From Leptolyngbya sp. FACHB-8 (GTDB lineage: Bacteria > Cyanobacteriota > Cyanobacteriia > Elainellales > Elainellaceae), in NCBI RefSeq assembly GCF_014695575.1, contig NZ_JACJOO010000010.1, positions 1 to 32,564 of the forward strand: a stretch of DNA of 32,564 nucleotides. The letters are read 5' to 3'. This document shows positions 1-10,336 of this stretch, piece after piece. A program made the translations under genes and the position numbers. The notes beneath the pieces are model-generated. The model saw nothing but the letters and a program-made list of their open reading frames with translations. It was not told the DNA's origin and made no database searches. How positions within the stretch are numbered: the first letter of the stretch is position 1; each line of letters starts with the position of its first letter.

Positions 1-105
1 AAAAAGAAAGTTCCAAAACCCGAACGGCAAAAAGACAAACCTCATGTCTCCACTGCTCGATTGCTGAGTGAATCGAAATCTAAAAAAGATAAAAAAGCAC
101 CTTGA
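1..105 (+). CDS. C-terminal end of an unidentified lysine-rich protein (partial)
   Basis: Frame 1 is open from the window edge to a TGA at 103-105, giving 34 residues. The tail is very basic, rich in Lys, Arg, Ser and Pro, and ends in KSKKDKKAP. It has no recognisable domain; such tails occur on nucleic-acid-binding or membrane-associated proteins, so no function is proposed. The stop lies 8 bases before the likely start of the DedA-like gene at 114, which suggests the two were co-transcribed. The 5' part lies outside the window. Confidence 0.4.
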   Translation, partial: KKKVPKPERQKDKPHVSTARLLSESKSKKDKKAP

Positions 106-113
106 AAGGGCTG

Positions 114-467
114 ATGCAAATAAGTTATTTGGGTATTTTGGTGCTAATGATTGCTTCTCCTATACCTCCTGAAGTTTTCATGCCTTTAGCAGGGATCATG
201 GTAGCTCGAAGCAAGCTCAACTTTATTGGTGTCGTTTCTATAGGAGTAGTAGGCTTTCTCCTAAGCACAATGCCTTGGTATTTAGTGGGTAGAAGTTTAG
301 GGGGACAACAGTTTTTGCATCGTTTTCAGAAACAAAATAGATGGTTTAAAAAAATTCCTGCCGCAAGATTTATCAAAGTAAGTTATTGGTTTAAGGGTCA
401 TGGAAAACACACATTACTATTCGCCATATTAATAGCTCTCTACCAGAGGAGCCTTTGCGTTAGCTAG
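114..467 (+). pseudogene. DedA-family membrane protein, 3'-truncated
   Basis: The N-terminal part of a DedA/SNARE-associated (VTT domain) membrane protein, a family acting as lipid scramblases or transporters in the inner membrane. Seen directly: a hydrophobic first segment, the stretch SPIPPEVFMPLAGIMVAR, a second hydrophobic segment with a GxxLG-like glycine pattern, and the start of the motif that normally continues as a Gly-rich loop (GHGKHTLLFA). Family homology stops near residue 105, about position 425; the remaining codons up to 467 look like unrelated joined sequence. Full DedA proteins are about 200 residues, so this copy is broken. ATG at 114 is preferred over TTG at 102 because GAAAGGG sits about 5 bases upstream of it. 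The truncation suggests a deletion or insertion event that also created the remnants downstream. Confidence 0.6.
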
Positions 468-472
468 GTTGA

Positions 473-598
473 GCGGATATAGAACGTAAGCACAGTTCTC
501 GTAAACGTGGTGTTGTTTTAACCGCAGAAGAACTGCGAAGACTGCATGCACGACGGCAGACTGAACTTGCTGATAACTTTGCGATCGCTACACCCTGA
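473..598 (+). pseudogene. Short coding remnant, unidentified
   Basis: An open frame of 41 codons beginning just after an in-frame TGA and ending with TGA at 596-598. It has no start codon, and its basic, helical composition includes RKRGVVLTAEELRRLHARRQ. This resembles the short N-terminal helix-turn-helix-like segment at the start of some cyanobacterial NACHT or WD40 proteins (KRGVVLTPQG-type), but that is a memory-based resemblance, not proof. It lies between the truncated DedA gene and a WD40 remnant and is probably debris from the same rearrangement. Confidence 0.3.
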
Positions 599-620
599 AG
601 GAACGAAGTTTAACCCAGAT

Positions 621-806
621 AATTGCTCTCTTAAAAGTGGCAGCGCTGACGAAACCATCAAGATATGGAACATCCAAACTGGACTGCACCAAACTTTCAA
701 AGCAGAAAGACCTTATGAAGGAATGAATATTGCAGGGGTCAAAGGATTAGATGAAGAAGCAATCGCAACACTCATCAGACTTGGCACGAAGTCGGGCGAT
801 CGCTGA
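621..806 (+). pseudogene. 3' remnant of a WD40-repeat protein
   Basis: The last WD40 blade is clear: SGSADETIKIWNIQTG matches the GSxDxTIKIWDxxTG signature. It is followed by a tail (AERPYEGMNIAGVKGLDEE) typical of the C-terminus of cyanobacterial NB-ARC/NACHT-WD40 proteins, which usually end a few residues after a GLTEAT-like stretch. Only about 60 codons survive. There is no start, no other blade and no nucleotide-binding domain. The frame ends at TGA 804-806, next to a HIP1 site. The parent protein would have been a very large cytoplasmic STAND-type signalling ATPase. Confidence 0.65.
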
Positions 807-827
807 TCGCATCTTTACTGATGTATA

Positions 828-1030
828 CTCTCAAGAAACTTGACCTAATCTATGTAAAAGGGAGGAATTGTTTCCTAATTATCAACAGCTTCTTCCATTC
901 ATGTGTGTGCGCAGTAGTAGGTCAGGCGCTCTTGAGAAACAGGCGTTTCTTTTTAGGAGCGAATGAGGGAGAGGAGAGCGATCGCCCTCCTCTCCCTCAT
1001 ATATAAAAGAAACTGTAAGTTTCTTGAGAG
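828..1030. mobile_element. MITE-like element with 14-bp terminal inverted repeats
   Basis: CTCTCAAGAAACTT at 828-841 is the exact reverse complement of 1017-1030, enclosing about 200 bp without a convincing gene. Inside is a second perfect palindrome, at 963-1000, with a HIP1 core. No clear target-site duplication is visible. The short ORFs crossing it arise from the palindromes. The element lies directly upstream of the DUF4177 gene and may supply its promoter region. Confidence 0.5.
963..1000. repeat. Perfect palindrome with HIP1 core
   Basis: ATGAGGGAGAGGA at 963-975 pairs with 988-1000, with GCGATCGC in the middle. It lies inside the MITE-like element. Confidence 0.75.
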
Positions 1031-1065
1031 CACATACTTTATGCACCAGATGCAGGGTGAAGACT

Positions 1066-1269
1066 ATGCACACATGGGAATACAGAACGATTAAGTTCTT
1101 TGCTCAGGGGCCGATGGATCCCGGAAGGATCGATGACGTGGAACTGGAGAATGTATTGAATGAATTTGGAGCAAGGGGCTGGGAACTGGTAACGATTGTT
1201 TCTGGAACTCGTAGAGACGGAGAATTAATGGATTTTGTGGCAGTTCTCAAGCGAGAGGTTCTTTCGTAG
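1066..1269 (+). CDS. DUF4177-like small protein
   Basis: A protein of 67 residues with the hallmark of DUF4177: WEYRTIKF at the N-terminus, a central helix (ENVLNEFGARGWELV) and a final strand (DFVAVLKRE). The family folds as a small alpha/beta unit; its function is unknown, and related modules occur fused to other domains or alone. ATG at 1066 is chosen over TTG at 1024 because AGGGTGA lies about 5 bases upstream and the family normally starts one or two residues before the WEY strand. It stands alone, with the MITE-like element just upstream. It looks intact and full length for the family. Confidence 0.75.
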   Translation: MHTWEYRTIKFFAQGPMDPGRIDDVELENVLNEFGARGWELVTIVSGTRRDGELMDFVAVLKREVLS

Positions 1270-1380
1270 GTACCGCGGCGATCGCTTCGTCAGGTTAGTG
1301 GTGTAATTCCACTCCTCACCACAGTCAGTGGTGAAGTAGTTCTCATGAATACCGATGGTCTTTTGTCAGGGTTTGTGAAC

Positions 1381-1413
1381 TTATCTGCCAAACTGCCCCA
1401 ATTTGGCAGATAA
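1381..1413. repeat. Hairpin in the spacer 1270-1555
   Basis: TTATCTGCCAAA at 1381-1392 pairs exactly with 1402-1413 around a 9-base loop. No T-run follows, so it is not a classic terminator. It lies about 110 bp downstream of the DUF4177 gene. Nothing else was recognised in this spacer. Confidence 0.6.
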
Positions 1414-1555
1414 TCTGTAACAATGAATACAGAAATAATTTCTTATCCTTTTCTACTCCTAGAGAGGGATGTGTTGGCACGATAGGACACACTGCTATAG
1501 TTCTGCAACTGGAACTGTGCCTTAAACCCTTGAATCCTTGTCGAAGTGAATCGCT

Positions 1556-1801
1556 ATGGATAGTTCTTCCCCCCTTGATTGGGATGAGATGTTTGAATAC
1601 TTGCCAGGCACCCTAGTGGAGCTAGTCGAGCGGCCTGGTGTGTTTTATGAAATCGAATGCTACGAGGCGATGATGGTGCCCCCTATTTGGTTAAAGGGAG
1701 ATTCACGACCTCGCTATCCCCATAGTCTTCGCATCGTTTCACGTAAAACAGTGCAAGCCTGCGAACTTGAGCCCACTCTTGTTCATACAGCATCCAGTTG
1801 A
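1556..1801 (+). CDS. Hypothetical small protein
   Basis: An 81-residue acidic protein starting at ATG 1556. It has no signal peptide or membrane segment. Predicted strands alternate with short loops (LPGTLVELVERPGVFYEIEC; LRIVSRKTVQACELEP). No family is recognised. The composition and the absence of palindromes inside make it more likely to be real than neighbouring short frames, but the ribosome-binding site is weak (GAAGTGAA upstream). A structured spacer follows it. Confidence 0.45.
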   Translation: MDSSSPLDWDEMFEYLPGTLVELVERPGVFYEIECYEAMMVPPIWLKGDSRPRYPHSLRIVSRKTVQACELEPTLVHTASS

Positions 1802-1997
1802 AGAAGCCTCGTAATAGGAGGTGCTTTACGCCGCACCATCTCCTATTGCCAGTTATGGAAGACGTTGGCTCCCACAGCTTCTGGTGTCCTAACTAACCTA
1901 TGGCCCACAATATTGTTGTGCCAAAGATGGATGCAGACTTGAAAAGTTAGCACCCAAAAGGGGTGTAAACTTTCAATTTTTGTTCAAACCCAAGTAG

Positions 1998-2044
1998 ACA
2001 GTTACTTTGAAGGCCTTGCATTGCAAAGCCTTCAAAGTAACTGT
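1998..2044. repeat. 17-bp-stem palindrome
   Basis: ACAGTTACTTTGAAGGC at 1998-2014 is the exact reverse complement of 2028-2044, around a 13-base loop. TGTTCAAA occurs on both sides, at 1981 and 2042, as a possible short direct repeat. Confidence 0.75.
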
Positions 2045-2079
2045 TCAAATTCTATTCGATATGGCGCTGTGCGCGTTGA

Positions 2080-2134
2080 TTAAGTACAGTGGTGTGGGGC
2101 ATGAGGTGCTCCACACCACTGTTGTTATACTTAA
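2080..2134. repeat. Palindrome with nested stem
   Basis: ACAGTGGTGTGG (2086-2097) pairs with 2111-2122, and an outer TTAAGTA/TACTTAA pair (2080-2086 and 2128-2134) closes it. It lies about 50 bases beyond the stop of the minus-strand GST gene and could act as its transcript end, but no T-run is visible. Confidence 0.65.
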
Positions 2135-2181
2135 CGCACTTGCACGTTGCTACATGATTCTGTCGTCTTCTACCTTGCTCT

Positions 2182-2790
2182 CTACGCTTTAGGTATTGTG
2201 TCTTGCAAGGATGGGCGCTGATGAAGCTGATCAAACCACTGAGCCAAACGAGGGTAGGAAGACTGCCAATCTTTGCCAAATCGCAGGCTATAGTAGCCCA
2301 AACCAGAAATAGCAGCAATATCTACGGCAGTAATCTGGTCGCTGAGCAGGTGGCTCGTCGTACCTAACTGTTGCTCAAAAACGGCGATCAGCCGATCAAT
2401 GTTGCCTTGGTGCAGGGCTTGTACTTGAGGATTAGCGTCACCTCCCTTGCGAGTTTCATACCAGAGAGCAACCACTTCATCAATCAGCGTATCTGCCAGT
2501 TCTTCTCCTTGACGGCAGCGCAGCCGCTCCGACCGCCCTGAGGGGTAGAAAGAGGGGGTTGGATAGCTGTCGTCCAGATATTCCACAATCAGAGTTGAGT
2601 CCCAGAAGATCAGGCCGTTGTCATCTACCAAGACGGGAATTTTCCCAATAGGGTTGAGCTGTAAGAATTCAGGTGATTTCTGCTTGATGTCGGTCTCAAT
2701 CATCTCGCAGGGGAGTTGTTTTTCCGCCAGTACAATCCGCACCTTGCGGGCATAGGGCGATCGTGATGTGTAATAGAGCTTTCGAGACAT
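2182..2790 (-). CDS. Glutathione S-transferase family protein
   Basis: A 202-residue cytosolic GST-type protein, normal length for the family. The N-terminal thioredoxin-like domain (about 1-78) begins MSRKLYYTSRSPYARKVRI, where the Ser/Tyr after the first strand is the usual glutathione-activating region. It contains the cis-proline motif (NPIGKIPVLV) and the E/D-S-x-x-I glutathione-binding element (FWDSTLIVEYLDD). The all-helical C-terminal domain (about 85-200) carries DIAAISGLGY. The start at 2790 is chosen because upstream codons add a non-homologous 42-residue extension. Likely role: glutathione conjugation or peroxide/aldehyde detoxification; the substrate cannot be inferred. It is transcribed alone on the minus strand. 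Confidence 0.88.
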   Translation of the reverse strand: MSRKLYYTSRSPYARKVRIVLAEKQLPCEMIETDIKQKSPEFLQLNPIGKIPVLVDDNGLIFWDSTLIVEYLDDSYPTPSFYPSGRSERLRCRQGEELADTLIDEVVALWYETRKGGDANPQVQALHQGNIDRLIAVFEQQLGTTSHLLSDQITAVDIAAISGLGYYSLRFGKDWQSSYPRLAQWFDQLHQRPSLQDTIPKA

Positions 2791-3264
2791 CGTATTAAAA
2801 ATGTGCAGCTTACAGATTAAGAAGATATAAAGCCCTTTCGCGGCTCTATCCCCGACCGGCCGCCCACACCAAGCAAAGAGCCATAACAGCTTTCTGCCAA
2901 GCCTGCCAAGTTTCACTACCTGGGACAGTTTAAAACCGTCTGACCAAGCGGGAACGTCTATTTATAAGGCAGAAGTGGGCACCAGACGATGCAATTCTAC
3001 CAGTTGGGCAATACTCTCTTGTCGCCCGAAAAACTTAACAAATTAGAGTGTTCTATAGTCAGGCTCGTCGGGCACTTGTTACATTCTGAACTCCTCTTGG
3101 TCATATTTCAAACGTGTGGATGGGAGAGTGGTGAAAGGAGCATTTCGTACATCTCTCACCACTTCCCCATCCACATGTTTAGAACACCACTAACCGAGCG
3201 ACCCATAGGGATGAGTTACTCAAACAACCCTTGTACCTATCTGAAGTAGGAATAGACGGTCGGA
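2791..3264. other. Spacer with imperfect palindrome
   Basis: No supported gene in 474 bases between two minus-strand genes. It contains the inverted repeat at 3111-3179. The first 100 bases should contain the GST promoter, but no clear box could be named. Confidence 0.6.
3111..3179. repeat. Imperfect palindrome, family with 5431-5470
   Basis: The 24-base arms at 3111-3134 and 3156-3179 pair with a few mismatches (core GTGTGGATGGG). The right end, read on the minus strand as GTGTTCTAAACATGTGGATG, recurs almost exactly at 5433-5450 beside the truncated CBS gene, so this is a dispersed repeat. Confidence 0.6.
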
Positions 3265-3495
3265 TTAATCGTTATTTGATAGAGCTCCAATTTCAGGTGT
3301 ATACACCGTTCTCCAGGCTTCGACGGTTCCCTGGCCGATCTCGCTGTCGATCATTTCTCCACTTTCCGTTACCAGTCGAATGCTAACAATGCCCTCTGGT
3401 GCAGCCTGCAACGCCTGGGCTAACTCATCACTGATTAGAAACGTACTGTTTTGTCCCGAAATCTGAAACACCTGCTCATTAATTCTGATAAACAA
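3265..3495 (-). CDS. Conserved-looking small hypothetical protein
   Basis: A 76-residue acidic protein without membrane segments. Predicted alternating strands and one helix (SDELAQALQAAPEG) give a compact alpha/beta pattern; the C-terminus ends GALSNND. The called start is TTG at 3495. The frame stays open about 10 codons further upstream, so the true start is uncertain. No family is recognised. No partner gene is evident; the decayed frame beginning at 3492 lies on the opposite strand. Confidence 0.5.
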   Translation of the reverse strand: MFIRINEQVFQISGQNSTFLISDELAQALQAAPEGIVSIRLVTESGEMIDSEIGQGTVEAWRTVYTPEIGALSNND

Positions 3496-3977
3496 TTCAC
3501 TATCGTCCAGGCGATCGCAGCTTGCTTAAAGACGATCTGTTTGATATACCGCGTCCCTATTTGAGGTTATTTACAACAACTCTAATTCATTTGCATCGCC
3601 ATTCTATAGGCGTAGATATTGCCACTCGTGAAATTAGTTTTCTTAACCCAGGATTTTCATAACCTGAGATTCAACCTGACTATTCTTACAGCGCTTTTCA
3701 AGCGCTTAAAATCTGGTTATTTTTGTGAGAGCCGCTCTCCGCGCAGCTCTCACAAAAATATGGTCTTGAGTGGGCAGAGCATGGTGCTGAGGTTGCCCGA
3801 TGGGCGGGACCGGGAGTTCTCGATACCCTTCGACAACTGCCTTCACCCGTCTCTGTAGCCACGTACTTACGGTTGTATGTAGCACTCTATAGCCTAGTAG
3901 CCAGTTCAGGTTTTAGCTCTTACTTATTCGCTCCAAAATTACTTTATTCCATCCGAAAAATTACAGAACTTTTTTAG
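3492..3977 (+). pseudogene. Decayed reading frame carrying a palindromic insertion
   Basis: One frame runs for about 160 codons with only two stops (TAA at 3660, TGA at 3726) and ends at TAG 3975-3977. Both ends read like coding sequence (DDLFDIPRPYLRLFTTTL before; EWAEHGAEVARWAGPGVLDT after). Between them is a palindrome (3718-3760) belonging to a family also found at 10337-10443. The product is not recognised and no start codon is convincing. The reading could be chance: two stops in 160 codons is fewer than expected at random but not decisive. If real, the repeat inserted in or beside a gene that then decayed. Confidence 0.33.
3687..3770. repeat. Palindromic repeat, family D, copy 1
   Basis: Starts TACAGCG at 3687. 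The hairpin at 3718-3760 has arms ATTTTTGTGAGAGC. The left half (AGCGCTT...GCGCTTAAAA..TGGTT) matches the reverse complement of the right half of the 10337-10443 copy. The right end lacks the expected CGCTGTA terminus, so this copy is truncated or diverged. Confidence 0.65.
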
Positions 3978-4201
3978 GTATTGATTCTATAAACTTCCAG
4001 ATTCCTCTAAAAAGATTTAGTAAAAAAATAGAAAGAAACTAATTTAATGTGTAGCATTTTAACCCCGTGGAAAGGGTTGTAGGTACACAAATTATTTCTT
4101 GTTAACTTTAATAATAGCTCGTACTCCTGTCATACCCTTTCCCTTCTAAAGGGCATATTAAGAAAAGCAAGCCTTGCCAATAATCAATTGTCAAATACTT
4201 T

Positions 4202-5398
4202 ATGTCCTTAGACCTAGTAGCCGATATCGCACTGAAGCAGGCAATCGTTGTCAATCCTTTAACCGTTTCACCGGATATTTCACTTACGGACGCGATCGCT
4301 TGCATGAGTGCAACCCGTTCGGCCTGCTCTTGGCATGAGGGTCTTGGGATACAAAACCTTTCGCAAACTAATGCCCGTGCCAGTTGTTTGCTGGTTATGG
4401 AGGAAAATCGGCTGGTTGTTTTGTTAACCGAACGAGATGTGGTACGCCTGATTACTGACGGTCACTTAGCAACCAACCCGCCCCTTGTGGAGGTAATGAC
4501 TCGGCATGTGATTACGCTGCGTCAGGCTGAATTTACGGATATTTTTGCAGCATTGCATCTTTTGCAACGGAATCATATCCGTCATCTTCCGGTTCTGGAT
4601 GATCAGGATCAGGTTGTTGGGTTGCTAACCCATGAAACTCTACGGCAATTGTTGCGCTCCGTAGGTTTGTTTCATTTACGAACCGTTTCAGAAGTTATGA
4701 CTTCCAAGGTCATTCATGCTTCGGTAGAAGATTCAGTCTTGCAGCTTGCACAACGGATGACACAACATCGCGTGAGTTCCGTCGTGATCATTGAGAGCCA
4801 AGCCGCAGGGGCAGCAACAGTAAGTGGATTGTCTTCTCCATTACTAATGCCTGTTGGCATTGTGACGGAAAGCGATGTTGTTCAATTGCAGGTATTGAAT
4901 TTGAACTTCAAACAGATTCAGGCCCAGCAAGTTATGTCTCCTGTGTTCGCTGTACGCCCCACTGATTCGCTTTGGGCTGCCCAGGAATGGATGCAACAAA
5001 AACACGTGGGTCACCTTGTGGTAAAAGGCGATCGCGGAGAGCTACTGGGAATCGTAACCCAAAGTACCTTGCTGCAAGCACTGAACCCTGTCGAAATCTA
5101 TAAGTTAGTGGAGGTTTTGGAGAAAAAGGTTTCTCGGTTAGAAACCGAAAAGCTTGAACTTCTGCAAAACCACAACACAGATAATGCTCTGAAGCAACTG
5201 AATGACGAGCTAGAAGATAGAATTGCACAACGCACGATTGAGCTACGACAAAGTGAAGAACAGTTCCGACAAGTCTTTGAGCAAAGCCCCGTTGGAATTG
5301 CCATCTCTGATCTGAAAGGACACTTAACCAGCGTTAACTCCAGCCTCTCACAAATCCTGGGTTGTTACAAAACCGGTCAAACTAAAATCACTGGTTGA
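4202..5398 (+). pseudogene. Four-CBS signalling protein cut off inside its PAS domain
   Basis: The 398 residues start at ATG 4202. Two tandem CBS pairs fill about 10-300 (for example VMEENRLVVLLTERDVVRL, HLPVLDDQDQVVGLLTHETL, VMTSKVIHASVEDSVLQL, HVGHLVVKGDRGELLGIV). A coiled-coil linker lies at about 302-348 and a PAS domain opens at about 350 (SEEQFRQVFEQSPVGIAISD). The PAS sequence stops near residue 388 (ILGCY), replaced by KTGQTKITG and a stop. Such cyanobacterial proteins normally continue through PAS/GAF into a histidine-kinase or GGDEF/EAL output, all missing here. CBS pairs bind adenine nucleotides, so the parent would have been an energy-sensing cytoplasmic signalling protein. A dispersed repeat begins about 35 bp after the stop, a plausible scar of the truncation. 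The remaining CBS module could still be expressed. Confidence 0.75.
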
Positions 5399-5430
5399 AG
5401 TCATACAAAGCCTCCTATAGCCTCTGGATA

Positions 5431-5470
5431 GTGTTCTAGACATGTGGATGGGGTGAACCAGCATCCACAT
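5431..5470. repeat. Partial copy of the 3111-3179 repeat
   Basis: ATGTGGATG (5442-5450) pairs with 5462-5470. The flanking GTGTTCTAGACATGTGGATG matches the minus-strand end of the 3111-3179 repeat with one change. It lies directly after the truncated CBS-PAS gene. Confidence 0.5.
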
Positions 5471-5650
5471 ATTTGCAACATGCATGAGCTATAGCCACCT
5501 CAACTTAAATGGGTTGTGTCGCTTAAATCACACAAGAGTGAGTGCTACGGCCACCTCCACCCGGATAGCTTACTGAGCTGAAGGTTAACTTACCTCCCCA
5601 TTCATTGATAATGAAGAGAAAGCAAACCTTCTTATCTTCAGTCTTCCATC

Positions 5651-6868
5651 ATGTCCGACCTGTCAACTTGGGGTACATCCCTGACCACAACTGCTCAACG
5701 ACTTCTCCTGCTTGGTTCCGGCGAACTGGGCAAAGAAGTTGCAATTGAAGCCATGCGCCTGGGGTTAGAAGTTATTGCAGTCGATGCCTATGCGAACGCA
5801 CCGGCCATGCAGGTAGCCCATCGAGCACATGTGATCAATATGCTAGACGGAGCACAGGTGCGGCAGATTGTTGAGCGGGAAAAACCAGGGCTGATTGTGC
5901 CTGAGGTCGAGGCGATCGCAACGGCCACTCTTGTCGAGCTGGAACAGGAAGGCTGGCGAGTTATTCCCACCGCTAAGGCGACCCAACTCACAATGAATCG
6001 GGAAGGGATCCGGCGCTTGGCTGCCGAGGAGTTAGGACTGAAAACCTCGCCTTATCGCTTTGCTGAGACAGAAGCTGAATACCGGCAGGCGATCGCAGAC
6101 CTGGGTTTACCCTGTGTAGTCAAACCCGTCATGAGTTCCTCCGGCAAAGGCCAGAGTACGATCCGCACCGAGGCAGAAGTTCAACCCGCCTGGGATTATG
6201 CTCAAGCGGGGGGACGCACCAAAGGGGGGCGGGTGATTGTAGAAGGATTTGTACCCTTTGACACTGAAATTACTTTACTGACAGTTCGTTCAGCCTCCGG
6301 AACCCACTTCTGCCCCCCCATTGGGCATATTCAGGTCAGTGGCGACTACCGAGAATCCTGGCAGCCGTGCGCCCTACATCCTCAGACTCTGGAGCAATGT
6401 CAGGAGATTGCTGAGAAGATTACGACGGCCCTTGGAGGATGGGGCATCTTTGGCGTAGAACTCTTTATTCAGGGAGCAGGCGATACAACACAAACCGTTT
6501 ACTTCAGTGAAGTCAGTCCCCGTCCCCACGATACAGGGATGGTGACTCTAATCAGTCAGAATATGTCTGAATTCGAGTTGCATGTGCGGGCCATCACCGG
6601 GCTTCCCATTGGCGAGATTAGCTTGATCCAACCGGGGGCATCGGCTGTGATTCTAGCTGATAGGGCAGGTGACAATCCCCGATTTACCGGAATCCGCGAG
6701 GCGTTGCAGGTACCGACCAGCAAATTGCGGCTGTTTGGCAAGCCTCGCGCCTATCGGAATCGTCGCATGGGGGTTGCTTTGGCCCTGGGTGATACTGTAG
6801 AGCAGGCCAGAGAGCGAGCGAAAGCAAGCGCTGATGCTGTCACGCTTTTAGTGGATGATGCAGAGTGA
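5651..6868 (+). CDS. purT: Formate-dependent phosphoribosylglycinamide formyltransferase (PurT, GAR transformylase 2)
   Basis: An ATP-grasp enzyme making formyl-GAR from GAR, formate and ATP, the third step of purine synthesis, without folate; it is cytoplasmic. 405 residues, near the usual 390-400. The N-terminal pre-ATP-grasp domain has [13 protein letters not shown] (18-30) and the substrate region VPEVEAIAT (83-91). The ATP-grasp core shows [14 protein letters not shown] (156-169, K158 and the Gly-rich loop), the metal/phosphate region [12 protein letters not shown], and the [13 protein letters not shown] motif that marks PurT. The start ATG 5651 fits, although the N-terminus before residue 16 is slightly longer than in many homologs. 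It is transcribed alone, with HIP1 sites and no sign of transfer. A family-A palindrome lies about 45 bases past the stop. Confidence 0.96.
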   Translation: MSDLSTWGTSLTTTAQRLLLLGSGELGKEVAIEAMRLGLEVIAVDAYANAPAMQVAHRAHVINMLDGAQVRQIVEREKPGLIVPEVEAIATATLVELEQEGWRVIPTAKATQLTMNREGIRRLAAEELGLKTSPYRFAETEAEYRQAIADLGLPCVVKPVMSSSGKGQSTIRTEAEVQPAWDYAQAGGRTKGGRVIVEGFVPFDTEITLLTVRSASGTHFCPPIGHIQVSGDYRESWQPCALHPQTLEQCQEIAEKITTALGGWGIFGVELFIQGAGDTTQTVYFSEVSPRPHDTGMVTLISQNMSEFELHVRAITGLPIGEISLIQPGASAVILADRAGDNPRFTGIREALQVPTSKLRLFGKPRAYRNRRMGVALALGDTVEQARERAKASADAVTLLVDDAE

Positions 6869-6899
6869 ATGCGTTTGAGATAAGCGCAGCTCCTATGTA

Positions 6900-6996
6900 A
6901 CAATACTCTGGGCAGTTTTTCTGAAACCCTTGATTTTGCGTGCGCTTCGCGCACGCAAAATCAAGGGTTTCAGAAAAACTGTCTGAACTAATGATG
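6900..6996. repeat. Palindromic repeat, family A, copy 1 (reverse orientation)
   Basis: A stem of 33 bp (6913-6945 with 6949-6981) closes a TTC triloop. Arms include ACCCTTGATTTTGCGTGCGC. The left flank is CAATACTCTG and the right flank is GAACTAATGAT, the reverse order to copies 2 and 3. Confidence 0.9.
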
Positions 6997-7032
6997 TAAG
7001 AAACAACTTCAGTAGATCTCAAGTCTGTTCCA

Positions 7033-7117
7033 AAACCCGGAGAAAAGAGGCGCTAAGCACCCTCTTCCTTCGGGTTTCAGAGCATTTTGGGTGTGCGTTG
7101 CACGGCCCAAAATGCTC
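7033..7117. repeat. Two adjacent hairpins
   Basis: AAACCCG/CGGGTTT closes 7033-7077 around an inner AAGAGG/CCTCTT stem. GAGCATTTTGGG (7080-7091) pairs with 7106-7117. They are arranged like the double-hairpin elements near 13770 and 18120 but unrelated in sequence. Confidence 0.55.
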
Positions 7118-7429
7118 GTTTTCGATCGACTCAACTCATATTGTGAAAATAGGCTCACGGTAAGGTGAGAAAGCCAACAACGAACACAACAATGCGAGTT
7201 TTAAGTTGCTCTTTATAGGACGTAACTCGCTCATGCAAATACAAAGATATTTAATTTGCACCCTCAAACGTAAAACTACTTGTCAAGGCTTCGTTAATAA
7301 AGAATCAAATAACTTTGAAATCTTTTATAGCAATCTTTACCAACCTTTAGTAACTGAAAAATTCTGAAAAACAAGCAACTTTTTAATGTTTATCTAGCTC
7401 CTTCAAGCTAAGGATCGCGATTTATTAAC

Positions 7430-7488
7430 CTGTAATTCTTGTTGTGAGAGAGGCGGCAAAGCCGCCCCTCTCACAACAAGAATTACAG
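7430..7488. repeat. 28-bp-stem palindrome with AAA triloop
   Basis: 7430-7457 pairs with 7461-7488 almost perfectly. The middle of the arm, GTTGTGAGAG, resembles family D (TTTTTGTGAGAG), so the two may be related. Confidence 0.75.
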
Positions 7489-7652
7489 ATTATTTTGTTC
7501 GTGATTCTAAATACTTACTTACAGCCCAACATTAGCAGTTTATGGACATGTATGTTTTTACAGACTCATCTTGAGCTACCGGCATAACCGATTGTTTCAA
7601 ATCGCAAACCCATTGTTTCGAAACACAACGTTTATTATTTCTCCCGTCAATT

Positions 7653-7692
7653 ATATTTCCCATCGATTATCCCAATAATTATTATGTGCTAC
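7653..7692. promoter_or_regulatory. Possible Fur/PerR-like operator and katG promoter region
   Basis: An AT-rich stretch about 75-110 bp upstream of katG, with CGATTATCCCAATAATTATT (7664-7683), loosely resembles the inverted-repeat box of Fur/PerR proteins, which control katG in many bacteria. The match is weak and no promoter boxes were assigned. Inference only. Confidence 0.2.
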
Positions 7693-7754
7693 TTGTTGGC
7701 AGTGTTTGTAATACCTCCAGTATGTCAAGAAAATCTACACCAACACCTCGTTAG

Positions 7755-9989
<2,235 letters not shown>

Positions 9990-10079
9990 GCGTAACTTCA
10001 ACTAATGTCGGTAATCAGCGATTGAAGCTATGCTAACCTGCGGCAATCCTGAACGTAGGTAGAAGTCAGCGACAAAAAT

Positions 10080-10117
10080 GAGAGCGGCGTTTCAAGACAA
10101 GTTGAAACGCCGCTCTC
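10080..10117. repeat. 16-bp-stem hairpin after katG
   Basis: GAGAGCGGCGTTTCAA (10080-10095) pairs exactly with 10102-10117 around a 6-base loop. It could end katG transcription, but only a weak pyrimidine stretch follows. Confidence 0.6.
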
Positions 10118-10181
10118 GCTTTAGGCCCTTACTGATCATCCTGTTCCACGGATACAGAAATAAGAAAATGCCCATTACTAA

Positions 10182-10277
10182 ATCATTAGTTCGGACAGTT
10201 TTTCTGAAACCCTTGATTTTGCGTGCACGAAGCGCACGCAAAATCAAGGGTTTCAGAAAAACTGTCCAGAGTATTGT
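10182..10277. repeat. Palindromic repeat, family A, copy 2
   Basis: A stem of 36 bp (10193-10228 with 10232-10267) closes a GAA triloop, with one mismatch near the tip. Flanks are TCATTAGTTC on the left and CAGAGTATTG on the right, identical to copy 3 at 14695. Confidence 0.9.
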
Positions 10278-10336
10278 AAATAAAACGATGAAATGGAATG
10301 TGATTTAGTTTCACATCCCATTTCATAGCTGGAAAA

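Larger units (their letters stand above)
1802..2181. other. Non-coding spacer with three hairpins
   Basis: No gene is seen in these 380 bases. The stretch holds an imperfect hairpin at 1812-1848, a 17-bp stem at 1998-2044 and a 12-bp-plus stem at 2080-2134. It separates the 1556 gene from the convergent glutathione S-transferase gene. Confidence 0.7.

Noticed and set aside
821-1073. Short ORFs on both strands (61 and 63 codons)
   Set aside because: They run through the MITE-like inverted repeats and the palindrome, so the open frames come from mirror-image sequence; no family pattern or start signal.
2007-2192. 61-codon plus-strand ORF
   Set aside because: Lies across the palindromes at 1998-2044 and 2080-2134; no coding signature.
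10080-10117. Firm call of a Rho-independent terminator after katG
   Set aside because: The stem is strong but there is no clear T-run after it, and many similar stems here occur away from gene ends; left as a hairpin.
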